64,000 nt of DNA from Synechococcales cyanobacterium C42_A2020_086 (GCA_015272325.1 JACYLU010000001.1:62001-126000), one strand, 5' to 3'. Numbered from the stretch's first letter, positions 24,194 to 33,731 are shown. Translations and numbers: made by a program. Notes: a model not told the origin generated them from the sequence alone.

Positions 24194-26032
24194 TCAAGCC
24201 ACCGTAGCCATCTTCACATCGCTGGTGGCAAGTAGCTCTTGCAGTTCTTCTGCATCCACCGTTTCGCGCTCAATCAGCATCTCCGCCAGCTGATCCAGTA
24301 CCGGACGGTTCTCCATCAGGACTGCCTTAGCCCGGCGGTAGGCCTGATCCACCAAGTTACGCACCTCATCATCGATAGCAGCGGCGGTTTCTTCTGAAAA
24401 GTCGCGCTCGGCCATAATGTCGCGACCAAGGAACATGCCGCCCTGCGAGCGACCCAACGCCACCGGCCCCAGGCGATCGCTCATACCAAAGCGAGTCACC
24501 ATTTGCCGGGCCACGCGAGCCACCTGCTGCAAATCGTTAGATGCGCCGGTAGTCACTTCCTCTTCACCAAAGACAATTTCTTCGGCAATCCGGCCGCCTA
24601 GCGCTACCGCCATTTGGTTTTGCAGGTAGGAGCGCGAGTACAAACCAGAATCCATGCGGTCTTCGCTTGGCGTGAACCAGGTCAAGCCGCCCGCCCGACC
24701 CCGCGGAATAATGCTGATTTTCTGCACCGGGTCATAATCCGGCATCAGCGCCCCGACCAGAGCGTGACCGGCTTCATGGAAGGCTACTAGTGCCTTGCGC
24801 TTCTCGCTCATAACGCGGTCTTTCTTCTCGGGACCGGCCAGAACGCGGTCAATGGCGTCATTCACCTCATCCATCGAGATTTCTGTGAGGTTGCGGCGAG
24901 CAGCCAGAATGGCGGCTTCGTTCAGCAGGTTAGCCAGATCAGCGCCCGTGAATCCAGGCGTGCGGCGGGCGATTTTCTCCAGATCCACATCCTTAGAGAG
25001 GGTTTTGCCGCGAGCATGGACATTCAGAATTTCCAGACGACCCTGATAGTCGGGACGATCCACCACTACTTGACGGTCAAAACGACCTGGACGCAGCAGG
25101 GCAGCATCCAGCACATCCGGACGGTTGGTAGCCGCAATGATGATAATGCCGGTGTTGCCTTCAAAGCCGTCCATTTCCGTCAAGAGCTGGTTCAGCGTTT
25201 GCTCCCGCTCGTCGTTGCCGCCGCCCAGTCCAGCACCCCGCTGCCGACCCACGGCGTCAATCTCATCGATGAATACAATGCAAGGCGCATTGGCTTTCGC
25301 CTGCTCGAACAAGTCGCGAACGCGAGACGCACCTACCCCAACAAACATCTCCACAAATTCCGAGCCAGAGATGCTGAAGAAGGGCACGCCCGCTTCGCCA
25401 GCTACTGCCCGCGCCAGCAAGGTTTTACCCGTCCCCGGAGGCCCAACGAGCAGCACGCCCTTGGGAATCTTGGCTCCTACCGCAGTGAAGCGATCGGCAT
25501 TTTTCAGGAAATCTACAACTTCGGCGAGTTCCAGCTTAGCTTGCTCGATGCCGGCCACGTCGCCAAAGGTAACCTGGGTCTGTGGCTCCATTTGCACCCG
25601 AGCCTTAGACTTGCCGAAGTTCATCGCCTGGCTACCCGGACCGTTCTGAGCGCGGCGCAGCACAAAGAACAGCACCACCAGCAGCAAGAAAGGAATCAAC
25701 AGCGTGCTCAGTACCTTGGCCCAAACATTGTCGCCTTCAATTGGCGATACGGCGATATCGACGTTGTTGGACTGCAGAATATTGAGCAGTTCTGGGTCAC
25801 TGGGCAGGTTCACAGCTACTCGCTGTCCGTCGCTGGTTGTGACGAGGGCGCGGCTACGGTCAGCGCTAATGTTGACCTTTTCTACCTGACCATCTTCAAC
25901 GCGATCGATGAATTGGCTATACCGCCAAGAAGCTGTACTCTGGGGCTGGCGATCGAGCAGCGCTGTGGCCAAGAAAAGCACCACGACTACCAGAAGCGCA
26001 TACAGTCCCGCATTTCTCCACCGCTTATTCAC
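24194..26032 (-). CDS. ftsH: ATP-dependent zinc metalloprotease FtsH
   Basis: 612 residues from a GTG start with a strong ribosome site (AGGAGG, 10 bases upstream). It has membrane helices at about 8-26 and 104-126, the AAA Walker A GPPGTGKT (197-204), Walker [10 protein letters not shown], and the protease site HEAGH (419-423). The [14 protein letters not shown] start and [21 protein letters not shown] block resemble the FtsH1/FtsH3 group of cyanobacteria rather than the FtsH2 group. These proteases degrade membrane and soluble proteins, including damaged photosystem subunits. It has its own terminator downstream. A second ftsH lies at 53.9-55.9 kb. Confidence 0.95.
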   Translation of the reverse strand: MNKRWRNAGLYALLVVVVLFLATALLDRQPQSTASWRYSQFIDRVEDGQVEKVNISADRSRALVTTSDGQRVAVNLPSDPELLNILQSNNVDIAVSPIEGDNVWAKVLSTLLIPFLLLVVLFFVLRRAQNGPGSQAMNFGKSKARVQMEPQTQVTFGDVAGIEQAKLELAEVVDFLKNADRFTAVGAKIPKGVLLVGPPGTGKTLLARAVAGEAGVPFFSISGSEFVEMFVGVGASRVRDLFEQAKANAPCIVFIDEIDAVGRQRGAGLGGGNDEREQTLNQLLTEMDGFEGNTGIIIIAATNRPDVLDAALLRPGRFDRQVVVDRPDYQGRLEILNVHARGKTLSKDVDLEKIARRTPGFTGADLANLLNEAAILAARRNLTEISMDEVNDAIDRVLAGPEKKDRVMSEKRKALVAFHEAGHALVGALMPDYDPVQKISIIPRGRAGGLTWFTPSEDRMDSGLYSRSYLQNQMAVALGGRIAEEIVFGEEEVTTGASNDLQQVARVARQMVTRFGMSDRLGPVALGRSQGGMFLGRDIMAERDFSEETAAAIDDEVRNLVDQAYRRAKAVLMENRPVLDQLAEMLIERETVDAEELQELLATSDVKMATVA

Positions 26033-26362
26033 TGAGGTCTTTCCTCCTAAAACATTTCGTGCGCGGACAACCTAAATTCTTAATATTAATTAATGTAACT
26101 CATTCAACCCTATCTCAGTTGTACCGCCGCGGAATATAAAACCATTCTGCCATCTGGATCTGAAATTAGCAGGATCTTGGCGTCTAACCGGCTTTCCTTT
26201 AGCGATCCAGATAGCAAATCTGAGAGTTTCTCACAAATCTTAACATTCGCGGATGCTGCAACCACCAGTCGCGCTACCCAGGCGACTTAGGCAAGGGACG
26301 CCAGATGCTTGCCAGAAGCGAATTCAAGCGGTTGAACGGCTGTGGCTGTTTTAGCTGCAACT
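26033..26362. other. ftsH upstream region
   Basis: Holds the ftsH ribosome site (rc AGGAGGAAA at about 26038-26050) and an AT-rich stretch (26075-26100) that is a likely promoter area. The part next to nadA shows no clear terminator and no gene. Confidence 0.5.
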
Positions 26363-27334
26363 TTAACTCATCGCCAGCATCCGCTGAATTGGGCGGAGAG
26401 CCGCTAGGCGCACCTCTTCGGGAAGGGTAATTTCTGGACTGCGCTGCCTCATAGCCCAGTACAGCTTTTCTAGCGTATTCAGGCGCATGTGGGGGCACTC
26501 GTTACAGGCACACTGATTCAGTGGCGGCGCAGGGATGAACTGCTTATGGGGCGCGGCTTTCTGCATCTGGTGAATAATCCCCGGCTCGGTGGCGACGATA
26601 AAGGCAGAGCTGGGGCTTTGCTGAGCATAGTTGAGGAGTGCCGTTGTTGAGCCAATGTAGCGGGCGTGGCGCAGCACAGCCGGTTCACATTCGGGATGGG
26701 CAATCACCTCAGCCGCCGGATGCTGGGTTTGCAGCTGCACCAGCTTCTTCTCTGAGAAGGTTTCATGAACCATGCAGGTCCCCTGCCACAGCAGCAATTC
26801 CCGTCCGGTTTGCTCCATGACATAGCGGCCGAGATTGCGATCTGGAGCAAACAGAATCGGCTGGTCACGGTCGATCTGGCTGACGATCTTGACGGCGTTG
26901 GAGCTGGTGCAAATGATGTCGCTCATGGCCTTGATGGCTGCCGTGCAATTGATATAGGACACAACGAGATGATCGGGATGTTGCGCCTTAAACGCTGCAA
27001 AGGCATCGGGCGGGCAGCTATCGGCCAGCGAGCATCCGGCGTTGAGGTCGGGTAACAACACCTGCTTCTCGGGATTGAGGATTTTGGCGGTTTCTGCCAT
27101 GAAGTGAACGCCGGCAAACACAATCACCTCAGCGTTGGTCGTGGCGGCCTGACGCGCTAACCCCAAAGAGTCGCCCAGATAGTCTGCCACATCCTGAATA
27201 TCCGGATCCTGATAGTAGTGGGCCAAAATCACCGCATTCAGCTCGCGTTTCAGGCGCTGAATTTCTGTGACGAGATCTCGAGGCAGCGAATCAGATCGAG
27301 CCGAATTTTGGTAAGAAAAAGTAGTTGTGAACAC
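26363..27334 (-). CDS. nadA: Quinolinate synthase
   Basis: 323 residues from a GTG start. The conserved [26 protein letters not shown] block is present. The three cysteines expected to bind the [4Fe-4S] cluster lie in [10 protein letters not shown] (Cys101), AHPECEP and [16 protein letters not shown]. It condenses iminoaspartate with dihydroxyacetone phosphate to quinolinate in NAD synthesis. A perfect TATAAT -10 lies upstream. No nadB or nadC is in the window. Confidence 0.97.
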   Translation of the reverse strand: MFTTTFSYQNSARSDSLPRDLVTEIQRLKRELNAVILAHYYQDPDIQDVADYLGDSLGLARQAATTNAEVIVFAGVHFMAETAKILNPEKQVLLPDLNAGCSLADSCPPDAFAAFKAQHPDHLVVSYINCTAAIKAMSDIICTSSNAVKIVSQIDRDQPILFAPDRNLGRYVMEQTGRELLLWQGTCMVHETFSEKKLVQLQTQHPAAEVIAHPECEPAVLRHARYIGSTTALLNYAQQSPSSAFIVATEPGIIHQMQKAAPHKQFIPAPPLNQCACNECPHMRLNTLEKLYWAMRQRSPEITLPEEVRLAALRPIQRMLAMS

Positions 27335-27390
27335 AGCAGCCTAAAATAAATCAACAACTAAGCAAGACTCCCCAGGGAGCGTTCTTAGAA

Positions 27391-27396
27391 ATTATA
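27391..27396 (-). promoter_or_regulatory. Perfect -10 hexamer upstream of nadA
   Basis: TATAAT on the minus strand, 57 bp before the nadA start. No good -35 hexamer at the usual spacing was found, so this may be a type-2 promoter. Confidence 0.45.
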
Positions 27397-27488
27397 GTTG
27401 TTTTTACCAAAATGCGGGGCTGGTGTTGCCGCCAAGACTCTCGCCATGCGATGCCACTATGACAATCACAGATAGATATAGATAGACA

Positions 27489-27692
27489 CTATAGATCTTC
27501 GGGGTACACCCACTTAGGTGGCTCAGTCATCTTTTTGCGTAGGGCTTCCTCAGCCATCGCCAGCATTTGGTCGAGCGAAGTTTCCTGAATAAACTTGGAC
27601 GCCTGCTGCTGATATTCTTTGTTTGGGCACTGATCGCCCAGAATACAGCCGTTCACACAGGCTTCGGCACAATTCACTTCATTGGGGTTCAT
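27489..27692 (-). CDS. Small conserved Cys-motif protein (67 residues)
   Basis: Starts at the second ATG (27692), which has the ribosome site AGGAG 9 bases upstream; an upstream ATG gives nine extra residues without one. Cys8, 12, 16 and 22 give C-x3-C-x3-C-x5-C in the first third, a possible Fe-S or zinc site. The rest is a helical region (EYQQQASKFIQETSLDQML) with a PPKWVYPEDL ending. I recognise this as a conserved small cyanobacterial family without known function. It lies just upstream of nadA on the same strand. Confidence 0.8.
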   Translation of the reverse strand: MNPNEVNCAEACVNGCILGDQCPNKEYQQQASKFIQETSLDQMLAMAEEALRKKMTEPPKWVYPEDL

Positions 27693-27891
27693 ATCCTGTT
27701 CTCCTCTCAAGCAATACATCTAGGTCGATTAGGTCGATCCAGAAGCTCCAACTCACGGACGATTGCCCTCACTTCTGTTCACTGTACAATCCCTATGAAT
27801 GAACCTGCCACCTGTACAGGGCAGACGGGTCTCTGTGGGGCGTCGGTTGTCAGGAATAGCGCTTTATTTAAAGAAACTAGGAGATTGCTCA

Positions 27892-28230
27892 ATGGGATGG
27901 TTAAGCAGACTCTTTCCAGGAGCGAAGCAGTCCGAACCTCGGCAAGCCTCGACTCCAACGGCCCCAGCTTCTGGAGAAACCATTCCTCCCGAGCGCATGG
28001 GCTTGCATGGCGAGTACGACGAGAGTGGTTTGGCGAAGCGAGTCGCTCTAGCCTTTGACGCAGACCCAACGCTAGATGACATTAGTACGCTCTGGGTGGC
28101 GCAGAAGAGCAGTACGGTGGTGCTTAAGGGCAAAGTGCCTACTCAAGCGCTGCTAGACAAAATGGTGCAGGTGGCGGGGGGTGTCAATGGAGCAACGGAA
28201 GTTGATATCAGCCAAGTTACAGTAGGTTAG
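27892..28230 (+). CDS. BON-domain-like small protein
   Basis: 112 residues from the ATG at 27892, which follows AGGAGATTG; an upstream in-frame start at 27799 has no ribosome site. After a Pro/Ala-rich linker (residues 10-35) the C-terminal part (LAKRVALAFDADPTLDDISTLWVAQKSSTVVLKGKVPTQ and so on, shown in part) has the alternating pattern of a BON domain, which binds membranes or serves as an interaction module. The gene ends inside a 10-bp duplication (GGTTAGCTGA, 2.6 copies, 28225-28250). Confidence 0.72.
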   Translation: MGWLSRLFPGAKQSEPRQASTPTAPASGETIPPERMGLHGEYDESGLAKRVALAFDADPTLDDISTLWVAQKSSTVVLKGKVPTQALLDKMVQVAGGVNGATEVDISQVTVG

Positions 28231-28378
28231 CTGAGGTTAGCTGAGGTTAGGAGTAGCGAGCTGCTTACAATCCAAACAATCCAACTAATCATCCAACAAT
28301 CCACCCGACGAGGTGTTGGTGCAAATTGAGACCAGTGATCTCACAAGCCGTTTAGTGAATTCAATCAACCTGAAGCTT

Positions 28379-28915
28379 ATGGCACTTTTTGATCAAATCT
28401 TGGGCGCGATTAATAACCCCAATCAACAGGCTAGTCCTGATCAGTTGGGGACTATCCTCAACACAGTGCAGCAATTGAGCCGCAACCAGGGTATGGATGC
28501 GTCTACAACCCAAACTGCGCTCTCGGTGGTGGGCAGCTACGTTCGTTCAGCTCTGCAACAACAGCGAGCAACCGGGGGTAACGCCCGAGCCGAAGCGATT
28601 GTCAATCAGTTTGGCAATGCTCAACCTAGCACCGCTGCTCTACAAAGTCTATTCACCCCCCAGCAGCAGCAGCAAGTGGCACAAGCCGTTTCCCAACGCA
28701 CAGGCATTAGCAGCGACAAAATTATGGTGCTGCTTCCGATTCTGGTGCCGATTGTGCTGAACTTGCTCAAGACGGGTTCTGCAAAGACTAGCGCTCCATC
28801 CTCTGGCACCAACTCCAACACGGTACTGAATGCTTTCCTGGATGCCGATGGCGATGGCGATGTTGACGTGGGGGATGCCATGTCGTGGGCAGGGCGCTTT
28901 ATGAACCAGCGCTAG
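28379..28915 (+). CDS. DUF937-like protein with C-terminal EF-hand/dockerin-type loop
   Basis: 178 residues from ATG 28379 (MALFDQILGAINNPNQQ); the frame is open 66 bp further up. The body is a helical Gln-rich DUF937-like domain: LGTILNTVQQLSR, SYVRSALQQQ, LFTPQQQQQVAQAVSQRTGIS. Then comes a hydrophobic helix (IMVLLPILVPIVLNLL), a Ser/Thr linker and a Ca2+-loop-like LDADGDGDVDVGDAMSW end. The loop has Asp at the coordinating positions of an EF-hand. The function of DUF937 proteins is unknown. Confidence 0.78.
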   Translation: MALFDQILGAINNPNQQASPDQLGTILNTVQQLSRNQGMDASTTQTALSVVGSYVRSALQQQRATGGNARAEAIVNQFGNAQPSTAALQSLFTPQQQQQVAQAVSQRTGISSDKIMVLLPILVPIVLNLLKTGSAKTSAPSSGTNSNTVLNAFLDADGDGDVDVGDAMSWAGRFMNQR

Positions 28916-28938
28916 AGTCGCCGCTTTGCCCCAACCTG

Positions 28939-30255
28939 TCACAAATACTCCAGCGGATCCACCGGCTCACCGCTGATGCGCACCTCGAAATGCAGATGTG
29001 GCCCAGTCGATAACCCTGTGGATCCCACGCCTGCAATGACCTGACCTTGCTGTACGGTTTGGCCGTCTTTGACGTACACCTCACTAGCGTGCCCATAGAG
29101 CGTCGTGATGCCATTCCCGTGATCCACGATCACCGTTTGCCCATAGCCGCCATACCAGCCGGCGAATAGCACTCTGCCCGCTTTTGCGGCTCGGATCGGG
29201 CTACCGTAATCTGCCCCAAAATCTAGACCGCCATGAAAGCGAGTGTAGCCCAGAATGGGATGCAGGCGATAACCAAAGCCGCTGGTGATCGTGCCATCGC
29301 TGGGGTAGCCAAGCAGGCGCTTGCTGGGACCAATGCGACGATTGGGATTGTACACGCCCAACCGCTGCTGGATCAGGGCAGCAATTGCGTTGGAGTCTTG
29401 GGTGAGCTGCTCCTCGGCCACTTCAAGCGCTTGCCGATCAAGGCGCAGACGATTGATTAATCCCTGCTCGGCCTTGGCTCGGGCTTGGAATTCAGATTTT
29501 TGGGCAAGCAACTGCTGCGTCATCAGAGCAATGTCATTTTTTTGAGCCTCAATGGCTCGATGTTGCTGTATGATGGCATCGGCGTCGGCTTTCAAGGTAG
29601 CCAGAATCTGGCGGTCGGATTGGTAGATCAAGCGCAACTGGTAGCGGCGATCCAGAAATTCATTCAGGTTTTGACTTTGCAGCAGTACTGCCCATCCGTA
29701 GCTGCCATGCTGGCGCTGCAAAAACCGCAGCCGTGACGCTGTAGCTGTTTGGCGAGCTTGGTAGCGCTGTTCGGCTTTGGCAAGCTGAGATTCCAGGGCT
29801 TGCAAACGCTGGGTGGCCTGACGCAGCTTTTGTTCGTTTTGCTGAATTTGAGCGCTGGTTGCCTTGATATCCTGCTGCAAATTGCCAAAGCGTCGTTGGG
29901 CAGACTGCTCTTGTCGATGCAGCCGATTCTGCTCCTCGTCGATGTTCGAGCGTTCGCTGTCTAGCTGCAGCTGCTGTTTGCGCAACTCCTCGACGGAAGG
30001 AGAGGGGCTGGGTGTCGCCACAGACGGCTTAGGGCTAGGGGATTGAGCCAGGAATAGCTCGTTGGTTGTTGCCACAGTTGGCATCGCGATCACCAGCACA
30101 ATTCCCAGACTCAAGCTGAGCCAAAGTTGCTTCAGAAACAATCGCCCCCGCCGCTGAACACTCTTTCGGACTTGGCGACCGCGAGCTATCGTTGTATTCC
30201 ATGTATTCCATGCCTGGCTGGCGGTTGCCTGTAACCGACTACTCCTGTGTTCCAT
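28939..30255 (-). CDS. M23 family peptidase with coiled coil (EnvC/NlpD-like)
   Basis: 438 residues. One N-terminal membrane segment (about 42-62) comes first, a Pro/Ser linker follows, and a long coiled coil runs from about 90 to 285. The C-terminal LytM/M23 domain has HPILGYTRFHGGLDFGADYG, VDHGNGITTLYGHAS and GPHLHFEVR, containing the H, D and HxH zinc ligands, so it looks catalytically intact. It would cut peptidoglycan or activate amidases at division. It lies 14-43 bp after lysE and in line with clpP, so the three may share an operon. Confidence 0.92.
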   Translation of the reverse strand: MEHRSSRLQATASQAWNTWNTTIARGRQVRKSVQRRGRLFLKQLWLSLSLGIVLVIAMPTVATTNELFLAQSPSPKPSVATPSPSPSVEELRKQQLQLDSERSNIDEEQNRLHRQEQSAQRRFGNLQQDIKATSAQIQQNEQKLRQATQRLQALESQLAKAEQRYQARQTATASRLRFLQRQHGSYGWAVLLQSQNLNEFLDRRYQLRLIYQSDRQILATLKADADAIIQQHRAIEAQKNDIALMTQQLLAQKSEFQARAKAEQGLINRLRLDRQALEVAEEQLTQDSNAIAALIQQRLGVYNPNRRIGPSKRLLGYPSDGTITSGFGYRLHPILGYTRFHGGLDFGADYGSPIRAAKAGRVLFAGWYGGYGQTVIVDHGNGITTLYGHASEVYVKDGQTVQQGQVIAGVGSTGLSTGPHLHFEVRISGEPVDPLEYL

Positions 30256-30268
30256 CCCCGTTCAGCAT

Positions 30269-30898
30269 CTAAAGTGAACTGAGGGCAATTATGCCAAAGA
30301 CCAGCAAAATTAAACCGGAAATTCTGTTGAGCCAGGACAGGCGACGTGGGTTAAAGCGAGACTTCAGCCAATTTGCCCCACTGCTCAGCAGCAGCCACCA
30401 GAGCGCCGAACCCAGAAATACGCCTGCGACTAAAATTCCAGCAGACCCATAGTTCTCGACACTTGTCGCCAATCCCAACCCAGAAAACACCGCCGCAAAG
30501 GAAAGAATCGTCAGCGGGTTGGTGAGTGTTAGCCCCACGGTGGACAGGTAAGCACCGAGCAGCCCGCGATGATTGGTGGCAGCAGCTTGTTTAATAGCAG
30601 CAGCCTGTTCAGGCGGCTTGGCAGCAAAGGTTTTCACACCCAAAAGGCAGAGAAAAATACCTCCTATTAGCCGCAGCCCAGTTGCTTGTTCAATCAATAG
30701 CGTTGAAACCAATGTCAGACCAAAGCCAGCAATCGCACCATAGATCGCGTCTGCCGTTGCTGCTCCTAAGCCGGTGAGCAGACCCACAAGCCAGCCCTCG
30801 GCCAAGGTGCGACGAATTGCCAGGATGCCAATCGGACCCACCGGAGCAGCAATCGAGAAGCCAATGATCAAGCCGCGCAGAAAAAACATCGCGTCCAT
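30269..30898 (-). CDS. LysE/RhtB-family amino-acid exporter
   Basis: 209 residues from ATG 30898; a TTG 21 bases upstream would overlap the clpP stop. It has six hydrophobic segments with the LysE-family start FFLRGLIIGFSIAAPVGPIG and the following ILAIRRTLAEGW, plus TLTNPLTILSFAAVF in the middle. The family exports amino acids or related compounds; the substrate is not predictable. It is translated from the clpP-lysE-M23 stretch. Confidence 0.88.
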   Translation of the reverse strand: MDAMFFLRGLIIGFSIAAPVGPIGILAIRRTLAEGWLVGLLTGLGAATADAIYGAIAGFGLTLVSTLLIEQATGLRLIGGIFLCLLGVKTFAAKPPEQAAAIKQAAATNHRGLLGAYLSTVGLTLTNPLTILSFAAVFSGLGLATSVENYGSAGILVAGVFLGSALWWLLLSSGANWLKSRFNPRRLSWLNRISGLILLVFGIIALSSL

Positions 30899-30915
30899 AT
30901 TTCGCGTCCATAGAG

Positions 30916-31563
30916 TCAAGACCGCAGGCTTTTGTCGTTTGCGGAAGGATGATGATTTATGGCTAGTTTGGGTTCTAGGATTGAATACGCCGGGTGAATG
31001 AGCACCTGATCAATTAAGCCGTACTCCATTGCTTCATGAGCCGACATGAAAAAGTCTCGCTCGGTATCCTGCTCGATTTGCTCGATCGATTTTCCCGTGT
31101 AGCTCGCCATAGCCTGATTAATTTGGCGTCGCGTATAGAGAATTTCCTTGGCTTGAATCTCGATATCGACTGCTTGCCCCTGCGCTCCCCCCGAAGGCTG
31201 GTGAATCATAATCCGGGAACTGGGCAAACTGCTACGCTTTCCTTTGGCACCCGCGCCCAACAAAAAGGCTCCCATGCTGGCTGCCATACCGTAGCAGATT
31301 GTGCACACATCTGGACGAATGTGGTTCATCGTGTCGTAGATTCCTAGACCGGCCGACACCGAGCCTCCCGGAGAATTGATGTATAGGTAAATGTCTTTCT
31401 CGGGATCCTCTGCCTCGAGAAACAGCATTTGGGCGACGATCCGATTAGACATATCCAAATCAACGGGTTCTGCCAGAAAAATAATCCGCTCCCGCAGCAG
31501 ACGAGAATAGATGTCGAAGGCACGCTCGCCCCGACCCGATTGTTCAATCACGGTGGGAATCAT
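30916..31563 (-). CDS. clpP: ATP-dependent Clp protease proteolytic subunit
   Basis: 215 residues. The catalytic triad is intact: Ser96 (GMAASMGAF), His121 ([10 protein letters not shown]) and Asp170 (DTERDFFM). The YINSPGGSV strand is present. The [23 protein letters not shown] start is typical of a cyanobacterial ClpP rather than the inactive ClpR. It ends with a 25-residue extension beyond the core. No clpX is adjacent. It is first in a probable clpP-lysE-M23 unit. Confidence 0.96.
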   Translation of the reverse strand: MIPTVIEQSGRGERAFDIYSRLLRERIIFLAEPVDLDMSNRIVAQMLFLEAEDPEKDIYLYINSPGGSVSAGLGIYDTMNHIRPDVCTICYGMAASMGAFLLGAGAKGKRSSLPSSRIMIHQPSGGAQGQAVDIEIQAKEILYTRRQINQAMASYTGKSIEQIEQDTERDFFMSAHEAMEYGLIDQVLIHPAYSILEPKLAINHHPSANDKSLRS

Positions 31564-31687
31564 AATGGAAACCTCTGATGAAATAGGTGAAACTTTTGAT
31601 GATTAATAAGCAATCACTCAGTAATCAATTAGCAATAATTGGCGAGTGAAAGCGTCTGTGCAGAAATAAGAACACAAAAATTAATCT

Positions 31688-32083
31688 TTAGTGTTGCACT
31701 GTTACTTCATTTTGTGCAGCGATTTGGCTAACATGCCCTGCAATAATTTGCCAATGATTCTGACGCTGTAACCAAACGCGAGTAAAGCGACAGGATTCTG
31801 AAAAGGGTTGACCGTTGAGCGTACCTGCTAGTTCGGCTTGCAGGGTAACCACCACACAATCAGAACTAAAGGGATGAATCTGGCGGTCGCTAATGTCTAA
31901 CTTGCTGAACTGAAAGTGTCCAGAACGATGTGCCCCTAAATCAAATTGCTTGTTGCTGACGAACCCGCTGGGCATGGTCCAAACCAAATCATCAGCGATC
32001 AGGTTGTCCAACACCGCTACATCGCTAGCCAGCATCGCCTGCTGGAGTTTGTGCTCCAGAGCTGCGATTAGTGTTGTGTCCAT
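31688..32083 (-). CDS. NTF2-like / DUF4440 family protein
   Basis: 131 residues from ATG 32083; the frame extends to a TTG at 32137 without a ribosome site. The pattern ALEHKLQQAMLASDVAVLDNLIADDLVW, then RQIHPFSSDCVVVTLQAELAG and FTRVWLQRQNHWQIIAGHVSQI, is the helix-plus-curved-sheet plan of the NTF2/SnoaL fold (DUF4440). Members are binding proteins or small enzymes; no catalytic set is certain. Confidence 0.75.
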   Translation of the reverse strand: MDTTLIAALEHKLQQAMLASDVAVLDNLIADDLVWTMPSGFVSNKQFDLGAHRSGHFQFSKLDISDRQIHPFSSDCVVVTLQAELAGTLNGQPFSESCRFTRVWLQRQNHWQIIAGHVSQIAAQNEVTVQH

Positions 32084-32146
32084 GTTGTGTGCATTGGGAG
32101 AGACTAACCCCTTGTACAAGGAGAACGCTGATCTCAATTCGCCACT

Positions 32147-32785
32147 TTAATGCGATAAGGAGAATGAATTCTCAAATGAATCAAACTGTAGTAGCACTTG
32201 CGGCAGCATTTGATTAAGAACATAATTCCAGGTAAACGCTTGCTGAGGCGGTATTGGCACTGCAGAGAGATCAGAAGCAATCGATCGAGTTTTACGGAGT
32301 AAAGTACGGTGTACAGTTGGATGATCTAACAGACAGTCCAATGCCAAAGATCCGGGTAACTCTTTATAGGGCTGCCCAGAGCCGTAAAATCCGGTAGTTC
32401 CGTCAAAGCTACGCTTCGTGCTCAGCGGACCCAATGAACTGCGCATTGCCCTAGCCGCATAGCTGTACTGATGATGCTTGAGGCGCAAGCGCGTTCCATT
32501 GGCAACAGTAGTGAGCGTCCAGATCACCAGAGATCGTTCAGCCGTAGGAGATTCCTGCCAGGTATAGACTAGTCGAGAAGGTTCCTCCAATTCCACAACC
32601 TCACACTGAATCGTTGATTGCAAACCTGGTAAAGGCTGGCTGTGAAATTGGAACCGATGTCCCACCTTTGGCTCAAAGTCATTCTCCATCATCCAGGCAG
32701 CAAGGGCACGGCGATCGGTCAACACCTGCCACACGCGCTCGGGCGGATAGGGATAAAACACCTCCAGATCAACGGTCTGACTCAT
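32147..32785 (-). CDS. SRPBCC (AHSA1-like) domain protein
   Basis: 212 residues with a good ribosome site (GGAGG). The N-terminal 120 residues follow the START/AHSA1 pattern: FYPYPPERVWQVLTDRRALAAWMM, LVYTWQE, TLTTVANGTRLRLKH. The remaining 90 residues are unusual for the family and have no clear match. The start overlaps the stop of the upstream ArsR gene by 4 bp (ATGA), a pairing often seen for AHSA1 proteins and ArsR repressors. It probably binds a hydrophobic ligand. Confidence 0.83.
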   Translation of the reverse strand: MSQTVDLEVFYPYPPERVWQVLTDRRALAAWMMENDFEPKVGHRFQFHSQPLPGLQSTIQCEVVELEEPSRLVYTWQESPTAERSLVIWTLTTVANGTRLRLKHHQYSYAARAMRSSLGPLSTKRSFDGTTGFYGSGQPYKELPGSLALDCLLDHPTVHRTLLRKTRSIASDLSAVPIPPQQAFTWNYVLNQMLPQVLLQFDSFENSFSLSH

Positions 32786-33105
32786 GGGTTTTCCTCCAAA
32801 TAGGTGCCGAGGGCATCCAGTTTTTGCTGCCAGAACGATTCATAGCGGGAGACCCACTGCGACACCTGCTGCAAAGGCACTGGATTGAGCCGATAGAGCC
32901 GCTGTCGTCCCGCTTTTTGTTGGCTGACTAACCCGGCATTGCACAGGATTTGCAAATGCTGCGAGATGGCAGGTAAGGACATCTCAAAGGGTTCAGCAAG
33001 CTGCTTGACGGGTTGTTCACCCGATCGCAGACGATCCAGAATAGCCCGACGAGTCGGGTCTGCGATTGCCTGAAACACATCAGCACTGGCAGTGGGTCTA
33101 CTCAT
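32782..33105 (-). CDS. ArsR-family HTH transcriptional regulator
   Basis: 107 residues. The winged helix-turn-helix has IADPTRRAILDRLRSGEQPVKQLAE, then MSLPAISQHLQILCNAGLVSQQKAGRQRLYRLNP. No metal-binding CVC or His motif is evident; the one Cys is in the recognition-helix region, so it is probably not a metal sensor. It is translationally coupled to the SRPBCC gene. Two operator-like inverted repeats lie 21-67 bp upstream, which suggests autoregulation. Confidence 0.92.
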   Translation of the reverse strand: MSRPTASADVFQAIADPTRRAILDRLRSGEQPVKQLAEPFEMSLPAISQHLQILCNAGLVSQQKAGRQRLYRLNPVPLQQVSQWVSRYESFWQQKLDALGTYLEENP

Positions 33106-33125
33106 CAGATAGGGCTGGACAAAAT

Positions 33126-33172
33126 TTAAGCATTCACTTAACTATTTGCAGTATAGATAAGCATTCGCTTAA
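33126..33172. promoter_or_regulatory. Paired operator-like inverted repeats upstream of arsR
   Basis: TTAAGCATTCACTTAA (33126-33141) and ATAAGCATTCGCTTAA (33157-33172) are two near-identical 16-mers 31 bp apart, each a (T)TAAG-N6-CTTA(A) inverted repeat. The spacing is about three helical turns, so two dimers could bind the same DNA face. The position just before the ArsR gene supports an autoregulatory operator. Confidence 0.65.
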
Positions 33173-33278
33173 CTGTCAATCCTAGAAAATGAAAGGGCTG
33201 TTTTCTGATGGACTGCTGGGTCGAGTTGGTATCACTAGTATTTCAGCCCTAGCCGCTTGGGAATTTCGCAGTCTTTCT

Positions 33279-33731
33279 TTACACTGGCGCGAAGGCTAAA
33301 ACCAACATTGCAAGCATCAGACAGGCAGAGCCAGTCATTCCTATCGTACGCGGCCAGTTGTAGAGAATTAATTCCTGAATCACCGTCTCCTGCTTGCCAC
33401 CGTTCTCCAAGCGGGAATGTCGAGGAATTTCTAAAGCTACCGTGACGTAGAGCGACAACAGCCCGCAACCTGCATTCGCCAAAGCCAGCCCTAACGGCAC
33501 CGATTCGGGGCGGAGAAAAATGAGCGCGATTGGTAGGAAAAAGCTGGCGAATCCCGGAAGAATTACCGGAAACGGGATGTGGCTGGAATAATATCTGTGA
33601 TACCCTTGATACTCATTCTTCCCCACATGAGCAAAAAGAGGATAAACCACTAATTGGCAAAACCAAATAATACCCAAGCAATAAAATATGAGCAGTGTAC
33701 AGAACACTAGAAGCCAGTTAGAAAAGTTCAT
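33279..33731 (-). CDS. Small four-helix membrane protein (DUF1772-like)
   Basis: 150 residues with four hydrophobic segments at about 5-30, 55-73, 78-97 and 128-148. The order resembles small DUF1772-type integral membrane proteins, but I cannot confirm the family. The motif YHRYYSSHIPFPV in the first loop is a useful search handle. The gene stands alone, upstream of and pointing away from nothing it obviously serves; its neighbours are the ArsR/SRPBCC pair. Confidence 0.72.
   Translation of the reverse strand: MNFSNWLLVFCTLLIFYCLGIIWFCQLVVYPLFAHVGKNEYQGYHRYYSSHIPFPVILPGFASFFLPIALIFLRPESVPLGLALANAGCGLLSLYVTVALEIPRHSRLENGGKQETVIQELILYNWPRTIGMTGSACLMLAMLVLAFAPV

Noticed and set aside
25016-26035. 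339-codon plus-strand open frame opposite ftsH
   Set aside because: Entirely antisense to a clear ftsH gene, with no protein motifs; it is a shadow of biased codon use. The same holds for 54542-55333 opposite the second ftsH.
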